Positions 7,998 to 17,230 of a DNA stretch of 64,000 bases are shown here, piece by piece. Source of the DNA: Microbacterium sp. (GTDB taxonomy: Bacteria; Actinomycetota; Actinomycetes; Actinomycetales; Microbacteriaceae); the NCBI RefSeq assembly GCF_031180975.1, contig NZ_JAPSLI010000006.1, positions 62,001 to 126,000 of the forward strand, written 5' to 3'. The position numbers were made by a program, and so were the translations under genes. Below the pieces are notes generated by a model that did no database searches, had not been told where the DNA came from, and saw only the letters and a list, made by a program, of their open reading frames with translations. Each line of letters starts with the position of its first letter. Within the stretch, counting starts at the first letter, position 1.

Positions 7998-10220
7998 TCA
8001 GCGCGGCTCGCCGGCGGGCTCCCGTTCGGCGGATGCCGCGGAGTCGGCATCCGGAGCGGCGCCGCCCTCGCTCGCCTCGGCCGCCTCGACGAGGAGCGCG
8101 GCTTCGGCGTCGACGTCCGCCGCGGCCTGCTCGAACTGGGACTGGTACAGCCGCCAGTACGCGCCCTGCTTCGCGATCAGCTCGTCATGGTCGCCCTGCT
8201 CGACGATGTCGCCGTGCTCCATCACCAGGATCAGGTCGGCATCGCGGATGGTCGACAGGCGGTGCGCGATCACGAACGAGGTGCGGCCCTGACGCAGCGC
8301 CGCCATGGCGTGCTGCAGCAGCAGCTCGGTGCGGGTGTCGACCGCGCTGGTCGCCTCGTCGAGGATCAGGATCGACGGCTGTGCGACGAACGCCCGGGCG
8401 ATCGTGATCAGCTGGCGCTCACCGGCAGAGACGTTCGACGCGTCCTCGTCGAGCACGGTGTCGTACCCGTCGGGCAGTGAGTGCACGAATCGATCCACGT
8501 AGGTCGCCTTCGCGGCCGCCATGATCTCCTCGTCGGTCGCGCTCGCCTTGCCGTAGCGGATGTTGTCACGGATGCTGCCCGCGAACAGCCACGGGTCCTG
8601 CAGCACCATGCCGGTGCGAGAGCGCAGGTCTTCGCGGCGCATCTGCGCGATGTCCTGACCGTCGAGCAGGATCCGTCCGGAGTTCAGCTCGTAGAACCGC
8701 ATGATGAGGTTCACCAGCGTCGTCTTGCCCGCCCCCGTGGGGCCGACGATCGCGACGGTCTGCCCTGGTTCCACCCGGAACGAGAGATCATTGATCAGCG
8801 GACGGTCCTCGCTGTACGAGAACGCGACGTTCTGGAACTCGATGACACCCTCTGAGCTGGGGCCCTGCGCCTGTTGACCGGCGTTCGACGCGTCGGCGGC
8901 ATCGGGGTCCTGCTCGTCGGCGTCGAGCAGGTCGAACACGCGCTCGGCGGACGCCGTACCGGACTGCACCACGGCGGCCATGCCGCCCAGCTCGCTCAGC
9001 GGTTGACTGAACTGCTGCGAGTACTGGATGAACGCCTGCACGTCTCCGAGACGCAGGTTTCCACCGGCGACCATGAGCCCGCCGAGCACCGCGATGCCGA
9101 CGTAGGTCAGGTTCCCGACGAACATCATGGCGGGCATGATGATGCCCGAGAGGAACTGCGCCTTGAAGCTCGCCTCGAACAGCTCCTCGTTCTCGACCTG
9201 GAACCGTTCCAGCGCGTCCTTCTCGCGTCCGAACACCTTCACCAGCGCGTGACCGGAGAAGGCCTCCTCCACCCGAGCGTTCAGCCGGCCGACCTTGCGC
9301 CACTGCGAACCGAACGCCTTCTGCGAGCGCGGCCCGATGATGCCGAAGATGACACCCATCAGCGGCAGCGACACGAGGGCGACGAGGGCCAGCTGCCAGG
9401 AGATGGAGAACATCATGATCAGCACGCCCACGACGGTGAGCACCGACGTCAGCGCGCCCGACAGCGACTGTTGCATGGTCTGCGTGATGTTGTCGATGTC
9501 GTTCGTGACGCGCGAGATGAGCTCGCCGCGCTGCACCTTGTCGAAGTACGACAGTGGCAGGCGGTTGATCTTCGCCTCGACCTGCTCGCGGAGACGCCAC
9601 ATGGTGCGGACCATGATCACGTTGATCACGTAGCCCTGGATCCAACTCAGCAGCGCGGAGACGACGTAGATCGCCAGAGCCGCCACGATGATCCAGCGGA
9701 GCCGCTCGAAGTCGACGCCGGCGCCGACCGAGAAGTTCTGCATCGCGCCGACCATGTTGGCGAAGTCGTCCTGACCGGCCCCGCGCAGCACCTCTACGAC
9801 CTGTTCCTTGCTCGTCCCCTGCGGGAAGCCGGGGAAGTCCCCGAACCCCGTGCCGAGGATGTGCGAGATGAAGCCCTCGTAGACGACGTTGGTCGCCTCG
9901 CCGAGCACCTTCGGCGCAATCACGGCGAGCACGACTCCGATCGCACCGAGGAACGACACCAGGGCGAACCACACGGCGGACGGCCTGAGCAGCCCGATCA
10001 TCCGCTTGAAGCTGGGGCCGAAGTGATCCGCCTTGCCCGGGGCGGGGCCGTCGAACATGCCGCCGCCCTCGAGACGTGCCTTCTCGGCGAGCTCCGCCTC
10101 CTCCCGCTCCGCCTCGGTCAGCTCCGGCTGCGTCGCGGCGCCGCTCGCCGCTCGGCGCCCGCGCGCGGCGGCCACGCGCTCACGGCGAGCAGCCTTCTTG
10201 TCGAGCTTGTCGGCGCTCAT
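7998..10220 (-). CDS. ABC exporter, canonical half of a heterodimer
   Basis: A 740-residue half-transporter. Residues 1-60 are a charged cytoplasmic lead, followed by six transmembrane helices with an enlarged first extracellular region (about residues 125-180) and an ABC ATPase domain in the last 250 residues: Walker A GPTGAGKTT, signature NVSAGERQL, Walker B ILILDEATSAVD with catalytic Glu. The tail is acidic and Ala-rich. Together with the gene upstream it should form a TM287/288-like multidrug or lipid exporter. Its ATG overlaps the partner stop codon by 4 nt. Substrate unknown. Confidence 0.9.
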   Translation of the reverse strand: MSADKLDKKAARRERVAAARGRRAASGAATQPELTEAEREEAELAEKARLEGGGMFDGPAPGKADHFGPSFKRMIGLLRPSAVWFALVSFLGAIGVVLAVIAPKVLGEATNVVYEGFISHILGTGFGDFPGFPQGTSKEQVVEVLRGAGQDDFANMVGAMQNFSVGAGVDFERLRWIIVAALAIYVVSALLSWIQGYVINVIMVRTMWRLREQVEAKINRLPLSYFDKVQRGELISRVTNDIDNITQTMQQSLSGALTSVLTVVGVLIMMFSISWQLALVALVSLPLMGVIFGIIGPRSQKAFGSQWRKVGRLNARVEEAFSGHALVKVFGREKDALERFQVENEELFEASFKAQFLSGIIMPAMMFVGNLTYVGIAVLGGLMVAGGNLRLGDVQAFIQYSQQFSQPLSELGGMAAVVQSGTASAERVFDLLDADEQDPDAADASNAGQQAQGPSSEGVIEFQNVAFSYSEDRPLINDLSFRVEPGQTVAIVGPTGAGKTTLVNLIMRFYELNSGRILLDGQDIAQMRREDLRSRTGMVLQDPWLFAGSIRDNIRYGKASATDEEIMAAAKATYVDRFVHSLPDGYDTVLDEDASNVSAGERQLITIARAFVAQPSILILDEATSAVDTRTELLLQHAMAALRQGRTSFVIAHRLSTIRDADLILVMEHGDIVEQGDHDELIAKQGAYWRLYQSQFEQAAADVDAEAALLVEAAEASEGGAAPDADSAASAEREPAGEPR

Positions 10221-11944
10221 GCGTCCACCCCCAGCTGCGACTCGACGATCTCCTTGTAGGTCGCGTTCGATGCCAGCAGCTCTTCGTGCGTGCCGGAACC
10301 GACCATCGTGCCGTCCTCCAGCACGACGATGCGGTCGGCGTCGGTGATGGTCGACACGCGCTGCGCGACCACGATCTTGGTGACGTCGGGCAGCTCGCGC
10401 CACAGCGCCTGGCGGAGCCGGGCGTCGGTGGTGAGGTCGAGCGCCGAGAACGAGTCGTCGAACACGAGGATCCGCGGCTGGTGCACGAGCGCCCGCGCGA
10501 TCGCGAGCCGCTGACGCTGACCGCCCGACACGTTCGTGCCGCCCTGCGAGATCCGCGAGTTCAGCCCGTCCGGCATCGCCTCGACGAAGTCACGGCCCTG
10601 CGCGATCTCCAGCGCCTTCCACAGTTCCTCGTCGGTGGCGTCCTCCCGCCCGTAGCGAAGGTTGGAGGCCACGGTGCCGGTGAACAGGAAGGGACGCTGC
10701 GGCACGAGCCCGATGCTCTTCCAGAGCGCCTCGACGTCGGCATCCCGCACGTCCACGCCGCCGACCCGCACGAGACCGCCGGTGACGTCGAACAGTCGCG
10801 GGATCAGCGAGACGAGGGTGGTCTTGCCCGATCCTGTCGAGCCGACGATCGCGACTGTCTGCCCGGGCTCCACCCGGAAGCTGATCCCGGAGAGCACCGG
10901 CGCTTCGGCGCCGGGGTAGGTGAACTCGACGTCCTCGAAGGCCACGGAACCGGGAGCGGGGAAGTCGGTGACGCCGTTCTCGGGGCGGGTCATCGACGAC
11001 TCGGCATCCAGCACCTCGCCCACGCGCTCGGCCGAGACGGCGGCGCGCGGGATCATCATGGCCATGAAGCTCGACATGATGACGCCCATCATGATCTGAC
11101 CGATGTACTGCATGAATGCGAACAGTGTGCCGACCTCGACATCGCCCTGGTTGACCTCGATGCCGCCGAACCAGATGACGGCGACGACTGTGACGTTCAG
11201 GATCAGCATGAACAGCGGGAACAGCAGCACGAACAGCGAGCCGACGTTGCGGCCGACGATCATGATGTCGGTGTTCGCGCCGCGGAACCGCTCCTCCTCG
11301 ATGCGCTCCCGCACGAAGGCCCGCACCACGCGCACGCCGGTGAGCTGCTCGCGCATGATGCGGTTCACGGTGTCGAGCTTGCTCTGGTAGCTGCGGAACA
11401 GCGGGACCATCCGGCCGATGATGATGCCGGCGACGATGAGCAGTGCGGGCACCGAGACGCCGATCAGCCAGCTGAGGCCGACGTTCGTCTGGACGGCCAT
11501 GATGATGCCGCCGATGGCGAGCAGCGGCGCGGTGACGAACATCGTCGCGCCCATCATCGCCAGCATCTGCACCTGCTGGACGTCGTTGGTGTTGCGAGTG
11601 ATCAGCGAGCCGGCGCCGAACTGCGACACCTCACGTTCGGAGAAGCCGCTGACGCGGGAGAACACGTCGGCGCGAATGTCGCGCCCTGCCGACATGGCGG
11701 CGCGCGCCGCGAAGTAGGTGGCGATGACCGAGGCGACGATCTGGCCGAGCGAGATCATCAGCATGAACGAGCCGTGGGTCCAGATGTAGCCGATGTCGGC
11801 CATCGCGACGCCGCGGTCGATGATATCGGCGTTCAGCCGCGGGAGGTACAGCGAGGCCATCGCGCTGGCGAACTGGAACACCAGCACGCCGAGCAGGAGC
11901 CATCGATATCGTTTGAGATAGCGGAGCAGGATTCTTCCCAGCAC
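10217..11944 (-). CDS. ABC exporter, degenerate-site half of a heterodimer
   Basis: A 575-residue half-transporter: six membrane helices in residues 1-320, then an ABC domain with Walker A GSTGSGKTT, signature NVSGGQRQRL and Walker B ILVFDDSFSALD. The catalytic Glu after Walker B is Asp, the standard mark of the non-hydrolysing site in heterodimeric exporters; its partner keeps Glu. I chose GTG at 11944 because AAGGAAG lies 8 nt upstream and the family begins with LGRILLRYLKRYR. An in-frame ATG at 12013 would add 23 residues that look like leader sequence. Confidence 0.88.
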   Translation of the reverse strand: MLGRILLRYLKRYRWLLLGVLVFQFASAMASLYLPRLNADIIDRGVAMADIGYIWTHGSFMLMISLGQIVASVIATYFAARAAMSAGRDIRADVFSRVSGFSEREVSQFGAGSLITRNTNDVQQVQMLAMMGATMFVTAPLLAIGGIIMAVQTNVGLSWLIGVSVPALLIVAGIIIGRMVPLFRSYQSKLDTVNRIMREQLTGVRVVRAFVRERIEEERFRGANTDIMIVGRNVGSLFVLLFPLFMLILNVTVVAVIWFGGIEVNQGDVEVGTLFAFMQYIGQIMMGVIMSSFMAMMIPRAAVSAERVGEVLDAESSMTRPENGVTDFPAPGSVAFEDVEFTYPGAEAPVLSGISFRVEPGQTVAIVGSTGSGKTTLVSLIPRLFDVTGGLVRVGGVDVRDADVEALWKSIGLVPQRPFLFTGTVASNLRYGREDATDEELWKALEIAQGRDFVEAMPDGLNSRISQGGTNVSGGQRQRLAIARALVHQPRILVFDDSFSALDLTTDARLRQALWRELPDVTKIVVAQRVSTITDADRIVVLEDGTMVGSGTHEELLASNATYKEIVESQLGVDA

Positions 11945-11999
11945 AGGCGGACTTCCTTTTGGGATCGGGGCCGCGATCGGGCCACATGACAGGGTGCCA

Positions 12000-12051
12000 C
12001 GAAGGTCCGACATCCGTATCCCCCTGAAGGATGACCTTCGCTGACAGCGAA
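12000..12051 (-). promoter_or_regulatory. Overlapping hairpins upstream of the ABC exporter operon
   Basis: A 15-bp palindrome TTCGCTGACAGCGAA (12037-12051) and a longer stem CGAAGGTC/GACCTTCG (12000-12007 with 12033-12040) share bases 12037-12040, so they cannot form together in RNA. The region lies 56-107 nt before the chosen exporter start. It could be an attenuator or a repressor operator; no regulator gene is adjacent. Confidence 0.4.
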
Positions 12052-12113
12052 ACGAATCCCGGATCAGCCCAGGTTTCTGCACCGCGTCGAAGAACCTAAC
12101 CGCACCCCGCGCA

Positions 12114-12119
12114 TAGACT
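12114..12119 (+). promoter_or_regulatory. Candidate -10 element, leaderless start
   Basis: TAGACT lies 7 nt before the ATG of the glycosyltransferase at 12127, with no ribosome-binding site between. Confidence 0.5.
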
Positions 12120-12126
12120 CGCAGGC

Positions 12127-13356
12127 ATGCGAGAAGACGATGCCGCCGCGACCACCGTGCTGCTGGTGTGCGACTACTCGCTGAAGTATCTCGGCGGTGC
12201 GCAGACCGCGTTCGTCCGGCAGGCCGAGGCGCTGGCGAGCGAGGGGGTCGGCGTGGTCGTGCTCGCGCCGGATGCCGACGCGCTGCGGCCCCAGCCGGGT
12301 CGGGCGGATGCCGGAGAAGCGGATGCCGCTGCCGCCGCCGGCCCGGACGTCCTCGCCCGCGTCGTGACCGTCTCCCCGCCGCGACGCGGAACCATCCCTG
12401 TGCTCGACCTGCCGCTGCTCGGACGCGCCGCCGTGCTGGAGCCCCTGGTCGCGGCGACCATCCGCCGACACCGCGTCACCGCCATCGTCGTGCACTCCGA
12501 GTTCGCCCTCGCCGCCGCGGCTCTCTCGGTCGGGCGGCGGCTCGGCATCCCCGTGCTGCACACGGTGCACACCTTCTTCTGGCGGGCGCCCGCGGTGCTC
12601 GCCCCGTTCGCGCCGGTCGTGTCGGCGGTGCACAGCAGGCTGACCGGCATCCGCGGCGGCGACCGCGCGACGGGCAGCCATCCGCTCAACAACGCCCTGC
12701 GCACGATGACCCTGCGCATCGCGCAGCGCGCGGACATCGTGCTGTCGCCGTCGGTGCACCAGGCCGAGGCGCTGCGGGCCGCGGGCGCCGGACGCGTGGA
12801 GGCGTTCTCGAACGTGGCACAGCCGCTGCGGACGGCATCCGCTCACTCCGCCGGCGGACCGCTCCGGCTGCTCTGGGTGGCGCGCTTCGCCCCCGAGAAG
12901 CGGGTCGGCGTCGCGCTGGACGCGATGCGTCTCGTGATCGAGCGCCTGGGCGCGGGACGGGTGCACCTCGACGTCGCCGGCGGCGAGCACCGTCCGGTCA
13001 CCGGCGTGACGTTCCACGGCGCGGTCCCTGGCACGAGGGTGAGCGAACTGATGGCGGGCGCCGATGCCGCGCTGATCACGTCGCTGGGCTTCGACAACCA
13101 GCCGATGGTCGCGCTCGAGGCGTTCGCGCACGGCCGGCCGGTGATCGTCAGCGATCCCGTGCTCGCGAAGGAGTTCGGCGACGCGGCGATCGGCACTCCG
13201 ACGCCGGATGCCGAAGGGCTGGCCGACCTGATCGTGCGGCTCGAGGCGGACCGCTCGCTGCTCGACGCCCCGCGCGCCGGCGCGATCGAGTACGCGAAGG
13301 AACGGCAGCCCGCGGCGCACGTCGCCCGGTTGCTGCAGCTCATCGCGTCGGTGTGA
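12127..13356 (+). CDS. Glycosyltransferase, GT4-like (GT-B fold)
   Basis: A 409-residue two-domain glycosyltransferase. The N-terminal domain starts with the strand VLLVCDYSLKYLGGAQ, typical of GT4 acceptor domains. The C-terminal donor domain holds LLWVARFAPEKRVGVALDAM near residue 250 and the sugar-nucleotide region with FDNQPMVALEAFAHGRPVIVSD near 330, where the family E-x7-E motif is reduced to a single clear Glu. It probably adds a sugar from a nucleotide donor to a lipid or surface glycan at the cytoplasmic face. Acceptor and donor are unknown. Monocistronic, divergent from the ABC exporter. Confidence 0.85.
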   Translation: MREDDAAATTVLLVCDYSLKYLGGAQTAFVRQAEALASEGVGVVVLAPDADALRPQPGRADAGEADAAAAAGPDVLARVVTVSPPRRGTIPVLDLPLLGRAAVLEPLVAATIRRHRVTAIVVHSEFALAAAALSVGRRLGIPVLHTVHTFFWRAPAVLAPFAPVVSAVHSRLTGIRGGDRATGSHPLNNALRTMTLRIAQRADIVLSPSVHQAEALRAAGAGRVEAFSNVAQPLRTASAHSAGGPLRLLWVARFAPEKRVGVALDAMRLVIERLGAGRVHLDVAGGEHRPVTGVTFHGAVPGTRVSELMAGADAALITSLGFDNQPMVALEAFAHGRPVIVSDPVLAKEFGDAAIGTPTPDAEGLADLIVRLEADRSLLDAPRAGAIEYAKERQPAAHVARLLQLIASV

Positions 13357-13470
13357 CCCGCGGGCGGGATGCTCGGTCTGCGTCCCCCACCCAGCATGGG
13401 ATCCGAACGCAGGTACTGAGGCCCGCGAACCGGACTTCGGCTCCCACGCTGCGAGGTTCCACCGTCCGCT

Positions 13471-14535
13471 TCACCCGAACAGCGGGATCTGCGGCACGTA
13501 CTCGCGGGCCGGTGCCCCGGCATCCGCGCCCAGCTCGGCGATCGAGGCGGGCTGCCACTTCGGGCTGCGGTCCTTGTCGATCACCTGTGCGCGGATGCCC
13601 TCGACGAGGTCCGGATGGTTGTGCACGAACCACATCACGCGGCGGTACTCGCCGACCAGCGCCTCCCGCACCGTCCGCATCCCCCGCGATTCGCGCACGG
13701 CGTCGAGGGTGACGGCGAGGCCGGTGGGCGCGAGCTCCTCGAGCGTGGCGAGAGCGGATGCCGCATCCTCGGCATCCGATTCGCGCAGCCGGTCGGCGAT
13801 CTCGGCGACCGATCCGGCGGAGAAGGCGTCGTCCACCCAGGAGCGCGCCGCGGGCAGGCGGGACGGCTCCGGCGTCTCGTCGAAGAGCAGCACCAGTTCG
13901 TTCGGCGTCGAGGGGTCGGCCCGGTTGGCGAGCGCGTCACGCAGGGCGTCGAGGTTCTCCGACGGCACGAAGTGATCGGCGAAGCCCATCGCGATGGCAT
14001 CCGCTCCGCTCATCGTCGTGCCGGTGAGGCCGAGGTACTCGCCGAGACGGCCGGGCGCGCGGCTGAGCAGCCAGGTGCCCCCGACGTCGGGCGTGAACCC
14101 GATGCGCGTCTCCGGCATGGCCAGGCGGGAGCGCTCGGTGACCACCCGCACGGCGGCGTGGCCGGCCAGTCCGATGCCGCCACCCATGGTGATGCCGTCG
14201 GCGAAGGCGACGACGGGCTTGGGGTACTCCGCGATCGCGGCGTTCATCGCGTACTCGGTACGGAAGAACTCCCCCGCGAGCTCCGGCTGCCCGCCGCGGA
14301 TCTGCTCGTACAGCGCGCGAACGTCGCCGCCGGCGCACAGTCCGCGGTCGCCCTCGCCGTCGATGAGCACCGTCTGGATGTCGGTGTCGTCGCGCCACGC
14401 GTCGAGGGCGGCGGTGATCTGCAGGATCATGTCGGGGTCGAGCGCGTTGATCGCCCGCGGCCGGTTGAGCGTGATCCGGCCCAGGGAGTTCTCGGTGCGG
14501 ACGAGGACGTGCTGCGGTGCTTCGGCGTCGGTCAC
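13471..14535 (-). CDS. Enoyl-CoA hydratase/isomerase family, 3-hydroxyisobutyryl-CoA hydrolase type
   Basis: A 354-residue crotonase-fold protein, the length usual for 3-hydroxyisobutyryl-CoA hydrolases (about 350) rather than plain enoyl-CoA hydratases (about 260). It shows RITLNRPRAINALDPDM near residue 18, DRGLCAGGDVRALYEQ near 65, the oxyanion-hole GGGIGLAGHAAVRV near 125, and PETRIGFTPDVGGTWLLSR with the catalytic acidic region near 150. Its role would be in valine degradation. GTG start at 14535 with a TAGCCT hexamer 7 nt upstream. An open frame continues upstream but shows no family similarity. Confidence 0.85.
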   Translation of the reverse strand: MTDAEAPQHVLVRTENSLGRITLNRPRAINALDPDMILQITAALDAWRDDTDIQTVLIDGEGDRGLCAGGDVRALYEQIRGGQPELAGEFFRTEYAMNAAIAEYPKPVVAFADGITMGGGIGLAGHAAVRVVTERSRLAMPETRIGFTPDVGGTWLLSRAPGRLGEYLGLTGTTMSGADAIAMGFADHFVPSENLDALRDALANRADPSTPNELVLLFDETPEPSRLPAARSWVDDAFSAGSVAEIADRLRESDAEDAASALATLEELAPTGLAVTLDAVRESRGMRTVREALVGEYRRVMWFVHNHPDLVEGIRAQVIDKDRSPKWQPASIAELGADAGAPAREYVPQIPLFG

Positions 14536-14542
14536 GATCGTC

Positions 14543-14548
14543 AGGCTA
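14543..14548 (-). promoter_or_regulatory. Candidate -10 element, leaderless start
   Basis: On the minus strand TAGCCT lies 7 nt before the GTG at 14535 of the hydrolase gene. Confidence 0.4.
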
Positions 14549-14664
14549 CCCCGCGTGGAGGGGTCGCCGCGGATGCCGCCGATGGGCGTTATCGGCAGGT
14601 GAACGGGCGAAATCCTGGGATTTCCGCAAAGATGGGGGGAACCGCCCTGATCAGAGAGGTCACG

Positions 14665-17217
14665 ATGCACGAAGGACTGGTGCTCGAGTTCGCACACGTC
14701 ACGAAGCGCTTCGGCGCCGTGACGGCCGTGTCGGATCTCTCCGTGCGCGTCGAGCCGGGGGCCGTCACCGGCTTCCTCGGACCCAACGGCGCGGGCAAGA
14801 CGACTTCGCTGCGGATGCTGCTCGGGCAGATCCGCCCCACGTCCGGCACCGCGACGATCGGCGGGGTGAACTACTCGGAGCTGCGCAACCCCGCCCGCGC
14901 GATCGGCGCGGTCCTCGAAGAGGCCGCGTACCGGCCGCGGCGCACTGCGGCGCGTCAGCTGTCGATCGCCGCGAAGGCGAACGGCATCCCGGCCAGCCGG
15001 GTCGACGAGGTGCTGCGCCTGGTCGGTCTGCAGGACGACGCCGACACGAGGATCGGCGGGTACTCACTGGGCATGCGTCAGCGTCTCAGCGTCGCGACCG
15101 CCCTGCTCGGCGATCCGGGCGCCCTCGTGCTCGACGAGCCCGCGAACGGCCTCGACCCGGAGGGTATCCGCTGGATGCGTCTGCTGATGCGACGCCTCGC
15201 CGACGAGGGGCGCACCGTGCTGGTGTCGTCTCACGTGCTGAGCGAGATCGAGCAGGTCGCCGACAACGTGGTGGTGCTCTCGAAGGGCACCGCCGTGTAC
15301 GCGGGCAGCATCGACGACCTCGCCGACCCGAGCGGCGCCGTGATCGTGGACGCTCACGACCGCGAGGGCCTGAAGGCGGCGCTGACCGCAGCCGGTCTGC
15401 CGTTCGACGTGCTGCGCTCGGGTCTGACGGTTCGGGGGTCGGATGCCGCGGCCGTCGGCGCCGTCGCCGCCGAGGCGGGCGTCGCCCTGACCACGCTGCA
15501 GCAGCGCGGGCCCAGCCTCGAGGAGGTCTTCCTCGACCTGGTCTACGGTCGCCGCGCCGACAGTCCGCGGCTCGACGAGGTCGCCAACCCCGTCGCGCAC
15601 GCGCCGTCCTCTCAGCCGGATGCCGTCCAGCCCGGCGACCAGTCACTCGCGGCCGCCGGCGTGCCGCTGGCCGGCGCGGGTGCGGCCGCGGGTGCCGGTG
15701 CCGCGGCGGGTGCCGGTGCCGCGGCGGGTGCCGGTGCTGCGGTCGGTGCGATCTCGGACACCGGGGCGGATGCCGGTGGGGTTTCGGATGCCGGTGGCGC
15801 CGAGAACGCGGACGCCGAGGGCGGGAACACCTCGGACGCCGGTGACGGCGCGGAGACCGAGGAGCAGGGCCGCGGCGATGCCGTCGAGGCGGCGCAGGCG
15901 GGCGAACCGTTCGCCGGCGAGTCGGCCCGCGAAGACACGCACGCTGAGGGCGCCGACGCTGAGGGCGCCGACGCTGAGGATGCGGGCACTGAGGATGCAA
16001 GCGCTGAGGGTCCCGACACTGGGCGCCCGGACGCTGAGGATGCCGGCGCTGAGGATGCAAGCGCTGAGGGCCCGGACACTGAGGGCGCCGCTCCGCTCGC
16101 CGAGGGCGAGCCCGGTGAGCCCGAAGGTGAGCGGGGCGAGCACTTTGCGGCCGAGCCCGCCGAGCACGGCGAGGGCGAGCCGGCCGAGCACCTCGAGGGC
16201 GAGCCCGGCGAGCAGTCCCCAGGCGAGCACGGCGAGCAGCCCGAGGGTGCCCAGGGCGAGCACGGCGAGCCCGGTGAGGACGAGCAGCCTGGGGGCGAGC
16301 AATCGGCGTCCGAGAACGTGGACGACGACCAGGCCTGGAGCGACGGCGCCGGTCAGCCCGGCGCCGAAGATCGGACACTCGAAGACCGGACACTCGAAGG
16401 CAACGGCGACCAGCCCGACGATGAGCAGCAGCCCGAGGGCGAGCGCTTCGCCGCCGAGCACACCGACCACGGCCAGCGGCCGGAGGGCGCGCAGCACGGC
16501 GATGACGAGAACCGTTCCGAGCAGTCCGGAGACGACTTCCTGGCCGCATTGAGCACCGTGCGCATCGATTCTCCGGCATCCGATCAGGACGAGCGCCCCG
16601 AGCAGGTTGACGACCAGCGCGACTCCGACGAGACCGGGGATCAGCCTGACTCCGGCGACACGGCCGACCATGAAGACGACCGCACGCGCATGATCGAGCT
16701 TCCTCCGACCGGGCTGTGGGGCGACGCCGGGCGGGACGAGGACCAGAACCGCGACGACGCCGGCGGCCCCGATGTCCTGCCGATGGCGACACGGTCGGTC
16801 TCGCTTCCCGCGCCTGCCGACCGCCTGACGTTCACCGAGCTGATCACCGGCATCCCGGCGGCGCAGGAGTCCGGCGATGAGGAGTCCGGCGAGCCGGCCA
16901 CCGGCACGGAGGCGCTGTCCGTCTTCGCGCCGCTGATGTCCGACGAGGATGATGACTCGACGGTCGATGACGACGACGATCCCCGCCTGGCGGCGATGCG
17001 CACGTCGCTCTCGGCGGCGGCGAGCCGCTTCTTCGAGGGCACCGCGCCCGACTACCCGTACGGCGACGTGCAGCAGCCCGATGCGGACGAGCGGCACGAC
17101 CAGGGCGACGAGACGCGCGACGGCGACCAGGAGCACAGCGGCGGCGAGCCGTCACACGACCAGCACGGCGGTGACGAGCACCAGCACGACGGCGGTGATC
17201 ACCACCACCACGGCTGA
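14665..17217 (+). CDS. ABC transporter ATPase with very long acidic repetitive C-terminus
   Basis: An 850-residue protein. Residues 1-305 are a normal ABC-2-type ATPase: Walker A GPNGAGKTT near 37, signature SLGMRQRLSVA near 135, Walker B ALVLDEPANGLDPEG near 152, then an H-loop SSHVLSEIEQ, and a C-terminal accessory domain typical of the family. About 530 further residues are low-complexity: Ala-Gly repeats (AGAGAA) near 340, Ala-Glu-Asp-Gly repeats near 430, Gly-Glu-Pro-rich segments near 490-560, long acidic stretches and a His-rich end (HQHDGGDHHHHG). No permease gene lies beside it. A Shine-Dalgarno-like AGAGAGGT precedes the ATG. Normal members are about 300 residues. Confidence 0.85.
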   Translation: MHEGLVLEFAHVTKRFGAVTAVSDLSVRVEPGAVTGFLGPNGAGKTTSLRMLLGQIRPTSGTATIGGVNYSELRNPARAIGAVLEEAAYRPRRTAARQLSIAAKANGIPASRVDEVLRLVGLQDDADTRIGGYSLGMRQRLSVATALLGDPGALVLDEPANGLDPEGIRWMRLLMRRLADEGRTVLVSSHVLSEIEQVADNVVVLSKGTAVYAGSIDDLADPSGAVIVDAHDREGLKAALTAAGLPFDVLRSGLTVRGSDAAAVGAVAAEAGVALTTLQQRGPSLEEVFLDLVYGRRADSPRLDEVANPVAHAPSSQPDAVQPGDQSLAAAGVPLAGAGAAAGAGAAAGAGAAAGAGAAVGAISDTGADAGGVSDAGGAENADAEGGNTSDAGDGAETEEQGRGDAVEAAQAGEPFAGESAREDTHAEGADAEGADAEDAGTEDASAEGPDTGRPDAEDAGAEDASAEGPDTEGAAPLAEGEPGEPEGERGEHFAAEPAEHGEGEPAEHLEGEPGEQSPGEHGEQPEGAQGEHGEPGEDEQPGGEQSASENVDDDQAWSDGAGQPGAEDRTLEDRTLEGNGDQPDDEQQPEGERFAAEHTDHGQRPEGAQHGDDENRSEQSGDDFLAALSTVRIDSPASDQDERPEQVDDQRDSDETGDQPDSGDTADHEDDRTRMIELPPTGLWGDAGRDEDQNRDDAGGPDVLPMATRSVSLPAPADRLTFTELITGIPAAQESGDEESGEPATGTEALSVFAPLMSDEDDDSTVDDDDDPRLAAMRTSLSAAASRFFEGTAPDYPYGDVQQPDADERHDQGDETRDGDQEHSGGEPSHDQHGGDEHQHDGGDHHHHG
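15688..15741 (+). repeat. 18-bp tandem repeat in coding sequence
   Basis: Three head-to-tail copies of GCGGGTGCCGGTGCCGCG encode the Ala-Gly stretch behind the ATPase domain. The period is a multiple of three, so copy-number change would keep the reading frame. Confidence 0.85.
15941..16090 (+). repeat. 15-bp imperfect coding repeats (Ala-Glu-Gly/Asp-Ala-Asp)
   Basis: About nine imperfect copies of a 15-bp unit like GACGCTGAGGGCGCC encode AEGAD/AEDAG-type pentapeptides in the acidic tail of the ABC ATPase. Frame-neutral length variation is expected. Confidence 0.75.
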
Positions 17218-17230
17218 CCGGATGTGACGG

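Noticed and set aside
11945..12013. Start of the exporter subunit at ATG 12013
   Set aside because: The added residues (Cys/Pro-rich, no helix) do not fit the family, and GTG 11944 has a well-placed ribosome-binding site; kept only as a possible leader peptide.
13615..14664. Open frame extending the ABC ATPase upstream to a 1200-codon protein
   Set aside because: The extra part is antisense to the crotonase-family gene and has shadow composition; the ATPase starts with a good site at 14665.
15086..17136. Large antisense frames opposite the acidic tail, including a hydrophobic Val/Leu/Arg-rich one
   Set aside because: They arise from the repetitive GC-rich codons of the sense gene (GAG/GAC read backwards); no start signals or family match.
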